From CAVZYN01 sp963779515 (lineage in GTDB: Bacteria; Pseudomonadota; Alphaproteobacteria; Rhizobiales; Hyphomicrobiaceae): DNA of 64,000 nt. The stretch covers positions 62,001 through 126,000 of the forward strand of contig CAVZYN010000005.1 in the NCBI GenBank assembly GCA_963779515.1, in the 5' to 3' direction. Under the pieces are notes generated by a model that had not been told where the DNA came from, did no database searches, and saw only the letters and a list, made by a program, of their open reading frames with translations. Positions 16,721 to 25,426 of the stretch are shown piece by piece (position 1 is the stretch's first letter; the number at the start of each line of letters is the position of its first letter). Made by a program: the position numbers and the translations under genes.

Positions 16721-17234
16721 CTCGGGCTCCAGGTGTTCGAATGTTGATTGGGATATTGGGATCTCGTCGTCGGCGCTTATAGCGGTGCCCCACCAACGCT
16801 TTCAAGCGATGCCGCGTTCGCGTCTCGAACTCGGTCCCGCCTCCCCCTTCGAGGGGAGAGGTCGACCGGCACACGCGCGCGGGGTTGGTGGGGCGGCCGC
16901 GCGCAAGAAAAAAGTGAAATCGTTCTCGCCGGTCGGGTGGGGGTGAGGGTCTCGACGCACAAGCCCAATAGCATATACTTATCAACCTATTACAATTGTC
17001 ACCGCCACACCCGTCCCACCTACCAATCGTCTGCATGAAGATGTTGTGCGTCCTTGCAGGCCCTGAACCCAGCCAACGCCTCACTTAAGCCATTGCCTGA
17101 GCCTAAGCCGATACGTGTACGGTTCCGATTGACGCCGCCCCCCTAAGTCACAGAGAATCACTCCATCGCAAGGCGTTTCACCACCTACGTTTTTTGCTGC
17201 GCAGGCGCCGTAACGCACGAACAGGCAATTCCGA
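16721..17234. other. 514-base non-coding gap with C-family repeat C3
   Basis: The divergent region between ndk and the GYF_2 protein gene. It holds repeat C3 and an AT-richer stretch near 16960-17010 (for example AGCATATACTTATCAACCTA) that could contain promoters for either gene. No open frame with convincing composition and no recognisable RNA gene is seen. Confidence 0.5.
16871..16910 (+). repeat. C-family palindromic repeat (C3)
   Basis: GCGCGCGG, GTTGGTGGGG centre, CCGCGCGC, CAAGAAAA tail: nearly identical to C2 but with a perfect stem. Confidence 0.85.
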
Positions 17235-18800
17235 ATGACAGGGCCTCAACCCCCGGTGAGCTGGTATCTCGGTCGCGACGGACAGCAATTTGGCCCGCTG
17301 ACCGACGTCGAACTGCGCAAGCTCGCCGAGATGCGGCACCTGCGGCCCGGCGATCTCGTCTGGCGCGACGGCATGAAGGAATGGCGTCCGGCGTTGACCA
17401 TGTTCCCGCCCGCCCAGCCGTCGTCACCACCGCCGCCGCCCCAACCTCAGCAACAACACGCCCCACATCCGCATCAGCCGGCCCCCCTTCAGCAACAGCT
17501 GCGCCCGCAGAGCCCACCCAACGTCGCGCCCTTCTCGCCCCGGCCGCTCGTCACCGCGCCGCCGCCGCCCCCCAGGCAGCCCCCGGACGCGCCCAACCAA
17601 GGGCATTTTGTCCGCGCCGAACCACCCCCGCGCGCCGCCGGCATCGGCGATCTGCGCATGGACCCGCGCGCCGCGCCCGCGTCGATGGCTCAACCGCATT
17701 CCCAGCCGCACCCCCAGCCACATCCTATGTCCGCGCCGAAGCGGCAAGCCCCGCCACCCGAGCCAGTCGACGACGCCTTCGACGACACCCGCGACGACGA
17801 GGACGAGGCCCCGCCGCGCCGCAGCCGCGTGAAACGCGCGGCGATCCTGCTGTTCTTTCTGTCGACGCTCTCCGCTGCCGCCTGGTACGCTTATCCGCAC
17901 CGCGCCCAGATCATGAACTTCGTCGTCAAGCTCGCGCCGACCGGTCCCGGCCCCAAGTCGTCGTCGGATACGGCGCCGTCCTCGACGGCTGTGAAGACGC
18001 AGGATGTCGCGCTCAACTCCACACCCGCCGCGCCCGCGCCCGCACCGACCGTTGCCGCCCCTGCGCCCCCCGCCACCACCACCGCACCGAAGCCGCATGA
18101 CACCGCCGCCCTCGCCGTCTCCCCGCTGACAGCCGCCGGCGCGACGCCCGACGCCGCTGACGCCACCTTCCAGCGCGCCGCCCTCTGGCGCGTCTTGAAG
18201 CGCGAATTCCCCGAGTGGTATGCGCTACAGCTGAAGCAGGCCGTCGAGCTCGAGCAGCAAAAGAAAGATCCAGCCCAGGTCGCAAGCCAGATGGCGCAAT
18301 CGTTGGCAGCCTTGCGCCGCCAATACGCGTCGCAAGCCCTGCAGGCGAGTCCGAACCGCCTCGTCGCCATCGCACAAGCCTTCGTCGAGAACCTGGCGCA
18401 CCTGAAGAAGCACAGCACCGAGGCCTGTTACGGCTACATCGCCCAGGGCGAGACCAACCCCGTCATTGTCACCCTGATGCGCTCACCTGAGCACACGCCG
18501 CACCTGCAAGGCCACGCCGCGACGATCTTCGAGGCCATCGCCGAGGGCCGCAAGGCGCCCCGCGCCCACATCCCGCCGAAGCAATCGGACTTCGACGCCC
18601 TCGTCGCCGAACTGACGTCGCGCGGCTGGAGCCAAGCCGATCTGCAGCTCTTCTCCGACGACAAGGCGCTCGCCCGCTCGCCGCAGGACAAAGTCTGCAA
18701 GATGGTCCACCAGTGGTTCGAGGCCCAACTCGCCCTGAAAGATCACGAGGCCCGCCAGCGTCTCCTCGCCGACACCCTCCGCCCCATCGTCCAAGGCTGA
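17235..18800 (+). CDS. GYF_2 (DUF4339) domain protein with proline-rich linker and membrane anchor
   Basis: A 521-residue protein in four parts. Residues about 7-55 are a GYF_2 domain (SWYLGRDGQQFGPLTDVELR followed by GDLVWRDGMKEWRPA), a fold that binds proline-rich peptides. Residues 60-190 are a Pro/Gln/His-rich linker. Residues about 200-218 are a single helix (RAAILLFFLSTLSAAAWYAY). After another Ala/Pro linker, residues about 310-521 form a helical domain with no family I can name. The own linker is a possible intramolecular GYF ligand. It stands alone between ndk and a leftward gene. Confidence 0.75.
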   Translation: MTGPQPPVSWYLGRDGQQFGPLTDVELRKLAEMRHLRPGDLVWRDGMKEWRPALTMFPPAQPSSPPPPPQPQQQHAPHPHQPAPLQQQLRPQSPPNVAPFSPRPLVTAPPPPPRQPPDAPNQGHFVRAEPPPRAAGIGDLRMDPRAAPASMAQPHSQPHPQPHPMSAPKRQAPPPEPVDDAFDDTRDDEDEAPPRRSRVKRAAILLFFLSTLSAAAWYAYPHRAQIMNFVVKLAPTGPGPKSSSDTAPSSTAVKTQDVALNSTPAAPAPAPTVAAPAPPATTTAPKPHDTAALAVSPLTAAGATPDAADATFQRAALWRVLKREFPEWYALQLKQAVELEQQKKDPAQVASQMAQSLAALRRQYASQALQASPNRLVAIAQAFVENLAHLKKHSTEACYGYIAQGETNPVIVTLMRSPEHTPHLQGHAATIFEAIAEGRKAPRAHIPPKQSDFDALVAELTSRGWSQADLQLFSDDKALARSPQDKVCKMVHQWFEAQLALKDHEARQRLLADTLRPIVQG

Positions 18801-18850
18801 CGCGATTCTTCCCTCTCCCTAGCGGAGGTGGCACGACCCTCTCTCCTCCT

Positions 18851-18900
18851 TCCTTCTCCCCTTGGGGAGAAGGTGGCCGAAGGCCGGATGAGGGGGCCTT
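18851..18900 (+). repeat. A-family repeat (A8)
   Basis: Stem one TTCTCCCC-TTGG-GGAGAA, stem two GGCC-GAA-GGCC, tail GGATGAGGGGGCCTT. A partial A-like start (TTCCCTCTCCCT) also occurs at 18809-18820, suggesting a nested or decayed second copy. Confidence 0.8.
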
Positions 18901-18917
18901 CGATCTTGCCCAATCGC

Positions 18918-19547
18918 TCAATACATCCGCGTCGAAAAATCCCTCTCGATCATCGCCTGCATTTCGGAGCGAGTTTCGGCAAGTTTACCGTGCGCCACCA
19001 TCGCTTCCGCAAGGGTCGGCACATCTTTCGCGTTCAACCAAGCTTCAGGCGTCCACAGCCCCGCGCGCGCTATGGACTTCGCGCAGTGCATGAACGCTTG
19101 TTTGACGGTGACGATGAGCACAACGTGCGGCACTTGGCCCGACACCGCCAACCGGCTCTGTAATTCAGCGTCACGAACGATACGAGCGGTTCCCGCGACA
19201 CGAAGAGTGTAGCCATAACCCGGGACCATAAACAGCAGCGCGACTTCAGGGTTGACCAAGAGATTTTCGAACGAGTCGACGCGCTTGTTTCCGAGGCGAT
19301 CGGGAACAGCCAGGGTCTTTTCATCAAGCACGGCAACGGAACCAGCGGGATCACCTTTGGGCGATACATCTGGCAATCCATCGGTCCCTCGCGTCGCGAT
19401 CACGACAAAGGACGACGCCGCGATAAAACGCCTGCAGATGTCATCGATATGATCGATCACCTTTGCCGTCACGCGCGAGCTGGGCATGCCAATGATCTCC
19501 CTGAGGCGCTCGCGATCCGAAATAACCTCATCAAAGGCATTGCTCAC
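18918..19547 (-). CDS. Pyridoxamine 5'-phosphate oxidase family FMN-binding protein
   Basis: About 209 residues of the PNPOx-like split-barrel fold. RFIAASSFVVIATRGTDGLP with DVSPKGDPAG and LGNKRVDSFENLL VNPEVALLFMVPG are the characteristic strands and FMN-phosphate contacts of the MSMEG_1061-type subgroup. The function of the subgroup is unclear; it is not the vitamin B6 enzyme (pdxH is elsewhere in this window). The GTG start at 19547 (SNAFDEV) is my choice; the open frame runs upstream only because it overlaps the frameshifted aldolase gene. It follows that gene by about 11 bases. Confidence 0.8.
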   Translation of the reverse strand: MSNAFDEVISDRERLREIIGMPSSRVTAKVIDHIDDICRRFIAASSFVVIATRGTDGLPDVSPKGDPAGSVAVLDEKTLAVPDRLGNKRVDSFENLLVNPEVALLFMVPGYGYTLRVAGTARIVRDAELQSRLAVSGQVPHVVLIVTVKQAFMHCAKSIARAGLWTPEAWLNAKDVPTLAEAMVAHGKLAETRSEMQAMIERDFSTRMY

Positions 19548-19558
19548 GGCGAACTCCC

Positions 19559-20652
19559 TCACACCAACTTCCCTCTTGCCGCGACCGCCATCACCTCGAC
19601 GATCTCGCCCCCACGCACCGCGATCAACTGATCGACCATATTCACCACCACGCACACATGGTTCGGCACGATCCGCACGATGTCGCCAACATTCGGCCGC
19701 GCATTGCACTTCGATAAATCCAAAAACCCGTGCTCTTCCGCGAACCCTTTGATCTTCGCCTCCGGGTGCTCGAGGATCAGCCCGTAGCCGTCGAGCCCGC
19801 CCGTATCCGCCGTCAGCGTCTTCGATCCCGAATCCAGGATCCCGCGCTCTGGCCCAGCCCTGCTGACGACCGTCGCAAACACCGTCAGCGCGCAGTCCTC
19901 CAGCGTCGCCGCGCCATAGTTCACCTGCATCCGGTCGTTGAAAATATACGTCCCCGCGCGATGCTCCGTCGCGCCCTTCAGCTTGCCGACATTGGCGAGA
20001 TTGGGCGTGCCCCCCGTCGACACGATCGCGGGCTCGAGTCCGAGCGCCCGAACACCCGCCGCCGCCGCATCGTAAAACGTCTGCGTCTCGCCCCACGACG
20101 TCTCCGTCGGATAGAACAGGAAGCCCTTGAACGTCAGCCCCGGCGTCTCCTTGACGATCCCCGCCAGCGCGATCGCCTCCTTCGCCGTCTCGACGCCGGC
20201 GCGCTTGCGCCCCGTATCGCACTCGATCGCGACCTGCAGCTCGCGCCCTGTGCCCTTCGGCGGCGTCCGCGTAAGCCGCCAGCGTTACCGGGTTATCCGC
20301 GCAGACCGTCAAATTCGCCCGCTGCATCAGCGCGCCCAAGACGCCCCGACCGCGCCGCGCTGATCAGGTTGTAGCTGACGAGAATGTCGTCGATGCCCGC
20401 ATCCGCCATCACCTCGGCCTCGCCAAGTTTCTGGCAGGTGATGCCCTTCGCGCCGGCGTCCTGCTGCATCAGCGCCAGCTTCGGGATCTTGTGCGTCTTG
20501 ATGTGCGGCCGGTTGGCGACGCCCGCCTTGTCGCAAATTTGCTGCACCCGCGCGATATTCCGCTCGACGATGTCGAGATCGATCACCACCGCCGGCGTGC
20601 CGAACGTATGCGCGATTTCCTGCTTTAACCTGTCAAGCCCAACTGTCGCCAT
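19559..20652 (-). pseudogene. D-threonine aldolase-like (alanine racemase fold) gene with two +1 frameshifts
   Basis: Three consecutive reading frames together encode a complete DSD1/D-threonine-aldolase-type PLP enzyme. Frame one covers MATVGLDRLKQEI to LVSYNLISAA and includes the PLP-lysine region RPHIKTHKIPKLAL. Frame two covers ALMQRANLTVCADNPVTLAA YADAAE. Frame three covers GRELQVAIECDTGRKRAG to VVVNMV-AARGKLV and includes the metal-binding VPNHVC. An extra base at 20338-20339 and another in the GGG at 20253-20255 (plus-strand coordinates) explain both shifts. Otherwise no stop or gap is present. It cleaves D-beta-hydroxy amino acids in related enzymes. It is either a recent pseudogene or an assembly error. 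Confidence 0.85.
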
Positions 20653-20682
20653 GACCGCTTCTCCGTTCGCGTCGAACCCGCG

Positions 20683-21666
20683 TCAGAACCAGCCCTTTTT
20701 CTTGAAATACAAGAACGGCACCACGGCTGAAAGTGCCATCAGGCCAATCGCCATCGGATAACCGTAAGACCACTCCAGTTCCGGCATATGCTTGAAGTTC
20801 ATGCCATAGATCGAGGCAATCAGCGTCGGCGGCATCAGTGCCACGCTCGCTACCGAAAACAGCTTGATGATCGAGTTCTGCTCGATGTTGATCATGCCGA
20901 GTGTCGCGTCCAGCAGGAACGAGATCTTGCCCGTCAGATACCCGACGTGATCGGCGAGCGATGCAACGTCGCGCTGCGCCGTCTTCGCACGCGCGCGCAG
21001 TCCCTTGTCGTCGCCCCGCTCGGACATCGTCGCCTGCAGATACGTCAACATGCGATCCAGCGACTGCAAGCAATCCCGCGAGCGCTGCGTCAGTTCGCCT
21101 TCGCGCCCCACCTGCTTGATCGCCACATCGAACCGCCGCGAGCGCGTTGCTCCGCCCCCCTTCACGTCGAAGATCCCGTGTCCGAGCTTGTCGACTTCCC
21201 CTTGGATCCGCTCGACGCGATCCGCCTCGCGATCGACGATCGCCTCGATCAGTCCGATCAGCACCGCACACCCCGACTGGCACGCCGCGTCTTTCTTTTG
21301 CGCCCGGCTCAAAAAGATATCGAACGCGCGCGGCTTCTCGTAGCGCACCGTGACAAGCCGCGCTCCCGCGAGAATGAACGTGATCGGCGTCGCGATCGGC
21401 GCCAGCTGTGTCTCGGTCCCCGGCTGATGCAGCACCACCGCCGTCATGAAATGCGCGCCAGCTTCGGAATAGAGCCGGCTCGACGCCTCGATCTCCGCCA
21501 TCTCTTCGCGCGTCGGCACCATCAGGCCAACCGCCTTTTCGACCGCCGATTCTTCCTCCTTGGTCGGGTGATGCAGATCGATCCACACGGTGCTCGCGTT
21601 GATCTCCGCGACACCGCCGTCGCGCTTCACCAGAATGCCGTCGACGGCGTCATAAACAGTCAGCAT
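20683..21666 (-). CDS. corA: CorA family magnesium/cobalt transporter
   Basis: A 327-residue divalent-cation channel. A large acidic/helical cytoplasmic domain is followed by two C-terminal helices with the signature YGMNFKHMPE between them, where GMN forms the selectivity filter. The second helix (YPMAIGLMALSAVVPFLYF) ends in a Lys-rich tail (KKKGWF). It forms a pentamer in the inner membrane. It lies 30 bases upstream of the aldolase gene and may be co-transcribed with it. Confidence 0.95.
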   Translation of the reverse strand: MLTVYDAVDGILVKRDGGVAEINASTVWIDLHHPTKEEESAVEKAVGLMVPTREEMAEIEASSRLYSEAGAHFMTAVVLHQPGTETQLAPIATPITFILAGARLVTVRYEKPRAFDIFLSRAQKKDAACQSGCAVLIGLIEAIVDREADRVERIQGEVDKLGHGIFDVKGGGATRSRRFDVAIKQVGREGELTQRSRDCLQSLDRMLTYLQATMSERGDDKGLRARAKTAQRDVASLADHVGYLTGKISFLLDATLGMINIEQNSIIKLFSVASVALMPPTLIASIYGMNFKHMPELEWSYGYPMAIGLMALSAVVPFLYFKKKGWF

Positions 21667-21729
21667 GTGTTCCCCGAATTCACCTATCGCGTCCGGCGTC
21701 GAACGGCGACCTTATGCTTATCGCGAACG

Positions 21730-22896
21730 TCAGTCGACCGCATCCAGCGGCAGCACCTCGCGCCGCCGCGGCCGCCACAGCAGATAAAATCCGCCGATCA
21801 GCAACCCCGCCATGCCGACCATCGACACCGGCCCCGCGCCCGCACCCACCAGCCGCGCCGACCAGTCGTTGATGTCCTCATACCGCACCACGGCGATGCC
21901 GCTGGCCGCCACCCCCAGCAACCGCCCGACCATTTCCGCCCGCTCGCCGAGCCGCCGCATGAAATAGAACGACAGCAACAGCGCCCACGGCGCCACCACC
22001 AGCGACCAGCGCACTTGCAACCCCGGATCAAGCCGGCCGAACACGGCGTTGGCGACCTGCTGATAGCCGTAGTCCATCATCGGCCACATCAGCATCGCGA
22101 CAGCCCCGATCAGCACGCCGCGCTCCAGCGACGGAATGTAGGGCCCGTAGAGTTCCTCCAGCCGGTCCCGCCACAGCGCCAGCAGCACTCCCATCACGAT
22201 GATCACCGTCACGAAGAAACTCTTCAACGGCTGAAACACCTGATCCAGCTCCGCCAGCACCGAGCGCTGCTTCGGGTCGTTGCTCCATGCCCACGTCGTC
22301 TCGCGCATCCGCACCTGCGCCTCGCAGCACGCCGCCCCGCTCATCTTCGTCCCCGACGCAAAGCAGAACCGCTCGCGCCGGAACTCGTCCGGGATCTCGA
22401 TCAGCGGATCGGGCCGGCAATTGCGCGCAAACAGCGACAGGCCCGATCGCTGGCTGGTTTCATTGCGGATGTTGCGCAACGCCTCCGCGACGCTCGCGCG
22501 CTGGCATTGCCGGGTACCCGCGCAGTTCTGCGGATCTCCCCGATCGAGTGCCAGCGTGCTCGGCGACAGCTGCCAGATTCCCGCTGGCGGCACCTGCAAT
22601 AGCATGTTCACCCACAGACTGACCGCGATCGCGCCGATGAAGCCGAGCACGAACCGGATACGCCCGTAAGTCGCGTGATTCCAATAGAGATCCGTGAAGA
22701 TGACCGACGGCAGATAGAACCCCGCCATCGCCAGCAATCCGAACGTCGGGAAGAACACGAACAGATGACTGTACGTCATCAAGATCTGGTCCCACGGCCC
22801 GCCCCAGAATTCGTGGATCATCATCCCCGTCGAGGCAAAGAACGATGCCGCCAACGATGCGAAAACCACGCCGACAAAAATGCGCGCGCCCTTCAT
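21730..22896 (-). CDS. Polytopic membrane protein with cysteine-rich external loop
   Basis: A 388-residue protein with about eight transmembrane helices. Between the third and fourth there is a long polar loop of roughly 120 residues with clustered cysteines (PQNCAGTRQCQ, ARNCRPDP, RFCFASG, AACCEAQ), which is probably periplasmic and disulfide-bonded. I do not recognise a family. The start is uncertain: ATG 22896 (MKGARIFVGVVF) has GAGGGA upstream; ATG 22941 would add 15 polar residues. It is upstream of corA in the same direction. Confidence 0.7.
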   Translation of the reverse strand: MKGARIFVGVVFASLAASFFASTGMMIHEFWGGPWDQILMTYSHLFVFFPTFGLLAMAGFYLPSVIFTDLYWNHATYGRIRFVLGFIGAIAVSLWVNMLLQVPPAGIWQLSPSTLALDRGDPQNCAGTRQCQRASVAEALRNIRNETSQRSGLSLFARNCRPDPLIEIPDEFRRERFCFASGTKMSGAACCEAQVRMRETTWAWSNDPKQRSVLAELDQVFQPLKSFFVTVIIVMGVLLALWRDRLEELYGPYIPSLERGVLIGAVAMLMWPMMDYGYQQVANAVFGRLDPGLQVRWSLVVAPWALLLSFYFMRRLGERAEMVGRLLGVAASGIAVVRYEDINDWSARLVGAGAGPVSMVGMAGLLIGGFYLLWRPRRREVLPLDAVD

Positions 22897-23087
22897 TCCC
22901 GATCGTCCCTCGTCTCCGCGTTCGGCCATTGCCCCGATCATGCCTTTGGATAGATCCTCGCCGGCACACTGCCCGGTCCCCCCAGCGCTTTCAATTGCTT
23001 GTCCAATCCCGGCCGGTATACGACCGTCCCATGCGTCAATCCGGCGACACCCAAAACCGGTAATTTGCGATGGACGCGCAGCCCACA

Positions 23088-23117
23088 TTTACAAACTATA
23101 GCAAATTCAACTATAGT
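23088..23117 (+). promoter_or_regulatory. Promoter of the RelE/XRE toxin-antitoxin pair
   Basis: TTTACA (23088-23093), an 18-base spacer, then TATAGT (23112-23117), each one mismatch from the sigma-70 consensus. AACTATAG occurs twice in direct repeat, inside the spacer and over the -10, and ACTATAGT is itself a palindrome. These are likely operator half-sites for the downstream XRE antitoxin. Confidence 0.7.
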
Positions 23118-23138
23118 GACATTCGGGATGACAACAAC

Positions 23139-23504
23139 GTGCGCGTCTATGCCACCAAGACGTTCCGGCGCTTTCAGCGCAAGGAGCGCATCAGCAATGC
23201 GACATTGCTCGGCGCGATACGCAATGCCAATGCAGGGCTCATCGATGCCGAACTTGGCAGAGGCCTCATCAAGCAGCGCGTCGCACGGCGGGGTCAGGGC
23301 AAGTCTGGCGGTTACCGTACGCTCATCGCGTACCGCGCAAACGATCGCGCCGTATATTTGTTTGGCTTTGCCAAGAGCAGCCGGGCCAACATCGATTCCG
23401 TGACGCTCCTCCATTGGCAAGCCATCGCCGCCGATGTGCTTGCCGCGAGTGACGCGGCCATTGATAGCGCGATTGCGGACGGTGAAATGAAGGAGGTGCA
23501 GTGA
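23139..23504 (+). CDS. RelE/HigB-type toxin
   Basis: A 121-residue toxin of the RelE-like family formerly called DUF1044. The core GKSGGYRTLIAYRANDRAVY LFGFAKSSRANI is diagnostic. Relatives are ribosome-associated mRNA endonucleases. The GTG start at 23139 (RVYATKTFRRFQRKERIS) is chosen because the promoter at 23088-23117 predicts a transcript starting near 23124. An ATG at 23070 would lie upstream of the -35 box. Its stop overlaps the antitoxin start by 4 bases; toxin-first order is typical of HigBA-like systems. Confidence 0.88.
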   Translation: MRVYATKTFRRFQRKERISNATLLGAIRNANAGLIDAELGRGLIKQRVARRGQGKSGGYRTLIAYRANDRAVYLFGFAKSSRANIDSVTLLHWQAIAADVLAASDAAIDSAIADGEMKEVQ

Positions 23505-23857
23505 TGCGCAGAAAGCAAACCGAGGCCCAACGGATGCAGGCCGAGGTGCTGGAAACCGCACGTGGTCTCAATCGCTCCGGCATTGTCAGCAACTCAACGC
23601 TTGAAAAAATAACAGTGCGCGATATCGACCTCACCAAGCTGCCCAAGGTGAAGCCGCCGACCGGGGCCGAGATTGTCGGCATGCGCGAACGCGCCAACAT
23701 GAGCCAAGCCGTGTTCGCACGCTTCCTCAATGTTGGCACCAGCACACTCAGCCAGTGGGAACGCGAGGCGAGCCGCCCCCGCGGCGCCGCCGCTCGGTTA
23801 CTCGCCATCGTCAAACAGGCCGGCGTACAGGCCATTCTCAAACACGGCCTTGATTGA
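23501..23857 (+). CDS. XRE-family antitoxin
   Basis: A 118-residue antitoxin. The N-terminal half is helical and likely wraps the toxin. The C-terminal half is a Cro/C1-type helix-turn-helix: GAEIVGMRERANMSQAVFAR followed by FLNVGTSTLSQWEREASRPR. It should autorepress from the ACTATAG repeats. Translationally coupled to the toxin gene. Confidence 0.9.
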   Translation: MMRRKQTEAQRMQAEVLETARGLNRSGIVSNSTLEKITVRDIDLTKLPKVKPPTGAEIVGMRERANMSQAVFARFLNVGTSTLSQWEREASRPRGAAARLLAIVKQAGVQAILKHGLD

Positions 23858-23859
23858 TT

Positions 23860-24771
23860 ATGGCAAGACCGACCGCCATCGAAGCCCTCGCCGATCGTTT
23901 TGACATTCCCGGCGCCGTCCAGATCCAACAGCTCGGTCCCGCCGGCATTGTCGTCATCAAGACCGCCGCCGCCGAAGCCACCATCGCGCTGCAAGGCGCC
24001 CAACTCCTCGCTTGGACCCCTGCCGGCGAGACCGGCGCCCTCTGGACATCCCCGCTTGCTGACATAGGTAACGGCAAGGCAATCAGAGGCGGCATCCCGG
24101 TGTGCTGGCCCTGGTTCGGCCCCCATCCCACCAATGCCAAAGCGCCCGCCCACGGCTTCGCCCGCAATGCCATCTGGGAGCTGATGGCGACGGAAACCCA
24201 CGGCGACACCGCCCGCATCGTTTTCCGCTTGCCGCAGACCGAAGCCCAGCGGCTCTTCGGACCCGCCGCCGTCGACCTCAAAATCGCGCTCTCGATTGGC
24301 CGCGACCTCGAGATCGCCCTCTCGACGGGCAACCTCGGCGATGCGCCGCTCTCGATCACCGAGGCGCTGCATACATATTTTCATGTCGGCGACGTCACGC
24401 GAATCCAAATCGCGGGCCTCGACGGCGCCAGCTATCTGGACAACGCCGACGGCGGCGCGCGCAAGACGCAGAAAAATAATATCGTCATCGATCAAGAAGT
24501 CGTGCGCGTCTTCGACGACACCGCCGCGCCCATCACCCTCACCGACCCTGTGCTCGGCCGCCGCATTAGCATCGAAAAATCCAGCAGCGGCGCAACTATC
24601 GTCTGGAATCCGTGGACGCGCGCCGGCACCAGTGCCTTCCCCGACATTCCATCCGGCGAATTCGCAAAGTTCGTCTGCATCGAAAGCGGCAACGCTGGCC
24701 GCGCCGCGCTCACCATTGCCCCCGGCACACAGCACACCCTCACCGCGCGCTACACGATCGCGCGCCTTTGA
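23860..24771 (+). CDS. D-hexose-6-phosphate mutarotase (YeaD-like)
   Basis: A 303-residue aldose-1-epimerase-fold protein. GGIPVCWPWFGPHP and the following AHGFARN hold the substrate-binding Arg/His region of the YeaD group. TEALHTYFHVGD gives the second catalytic-site histidine, and FVCIESGNAG the general-base Glu. It interconverts anomers of glucose 6-phosphate and related sugars. The start at 23860 is 2 bases after the antitoxin stop, so it may be transcribed from the toxin-antitoxin promoter. A perfect hairpin follows the stop. Confidence 0.9.
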   Translation: MARPTAIEALADRFDIPGAVQIQQLGPAGIVVIKTAAAEATIALQGAQLLAWTPAGETGALWTSPLADIGNGKAIRGGIPVCWPWFGPHPTNAKAPAHGFARNAIWELMATETHGDTARIVFRLPQTEAQRLFGPAAVDLKIALSIGRDLEIALSTGNLGDAPLSITEALHTYFHVGDVTRIQIAGLDGASYLDNADGGARKTQKNNIVIDQEVVRVFDDTAAPITLTDPVLGRRISIEKSSSGATIVWNPWTRAGTSAFPDIPSGEFAKFVCIESGNAGRAALTIAPGTQHTLTARYTIARL

Positions 24772-24778
24772 AACGCAA

Positions 24779-24800
24779 AGAGCCGCCCGAAGGCGGCTCT
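24779..24800. terminator. Hairpin between convergent genes
   Basis: AGAGCCGCC-CGAA-GGCGGCTCT: a perfect 9-base-pair stem with a CGAA tetraloop. On the minus strand it is followed by TTGCGTTT, on the plus strand by no T run. It probably serves as a terminator for the mutarotase gene, the leftward secreted-protein gene, or both. Confidence 0.65.
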
Positions 24801-24819
24801 CGCTGAGCGTTAGAGAATT

Positions 24820-25221
24820 TTACCACCACCAGCGACGGTAGCCTGAGTCCGAGTGGCGGTAGCCCGAGTCCGAGTGGCGGCGGCCACCCCACCAGCGATT
24901 CCAGCGGCTCTGCCCATCATGCGACTCCTGCGCAATGTGGCGCGACGCGCCATTCTGAGCTGCGGCAAGGCGTGCCCGTTCCGCCGGGCTGACATAACCA
25001 TCGGCCTTCGCCGCCCGCTCGAGCTGCGCGATCCGCGCCTGCTCGGCCTGCAGCTGCTGATATTCACGGCCCGTGATCTGGCCCGAGCGCGCGCCCTGAT
25101 TGATGCGCTGCTGTTGATTGTACTGACGCACGTCGGTTTGGTCGTAAGCAGCTGCCGGCAGGGCGCCAACGGTCGCGACGATAGCAGCGGCTGTCGAAAC
25201 GGAGAGGATCAGGCTTTTCAT
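24820..25221 (-). CDS. Small secreted protein with C-terminal GYRHSDS repeats (paralogue 1)
   Basis: A 133-residue protein with the signal peptide MKSLILSVSTAAAIVATVGA LPAAA. The mature part is Gln/Arg/Ala-rich and helical, with the segment EQARIAQLERAAKADGYVSP. The tail contains two tandem SDSGYRH units and ends in RRWWW. It is paralogous to the next gene, which has EQARIAELERAAKADGRMS. Probably periplasmic; I know no function. No relative is needed to see that the pair arose by duplication. Confidence 0.8.
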   Translation of the reverse strand: MKSLILSVSTAAAIVATVGALPAAAYDQTDVRQYNQQQRINQGARSGQITGREYQQLQAEQARIAQLERAAKADGYVSPAERARLAAAQNGASRHIAQESHDGQSRWNRWWGGRRHSDSGYRHSDSGYRRWWW

Positions 25222-25371
25222 CGGTGGTCTCCACTGGGGCGCCGGAGGAACCCGGCGTTGATCATGGGAATATGTCTAGCGGAGGCGCCTTGAACCCGGT
25301 CTGAATGCGGGTGTTAGGTGCCGTTCAGCTTCGCGGCCCATTTGTCGACTGGTCCAGCCGCAAAAACCAAC

Positions 25372-25401
25372 GGGCCGCCGGTCATTGCTGAACGGCGGCC
25401 C
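25372..25401 (-). terminator. Intrinsic terminator of the second secreted-protein gene
   Basis: GGGCCGCC and GGCGGCCC form an 8-base-pair stem around a 14-base loop. Read on the minus strand it is followed by GTTGGTTTTTG. It lies 26 bases beyond the stop of the leftward gene at 25427. Confidence 0.7.
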
Positions 25402-25426
25402 TAAAATGCTCAAACCTCAGAAATCG

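Noticed and set aside
18918..20339. A single 473-codon protein joining the aldolase region to the PPOX protein
   Set aside because: The N-terminal half is an out-of-frame Arg/Gly-rich reading of the aldolase gene; only the last 209 codons look like a protein.
20788..22602. A 604-codon open frame on the plus strand over corA and the adjacent membrane protein gene
   Set aside because: Arg/His/Pro-rich composition and no family-like motifs; it is the antisense shadow of two well-supported genes in GC-rich DNA.
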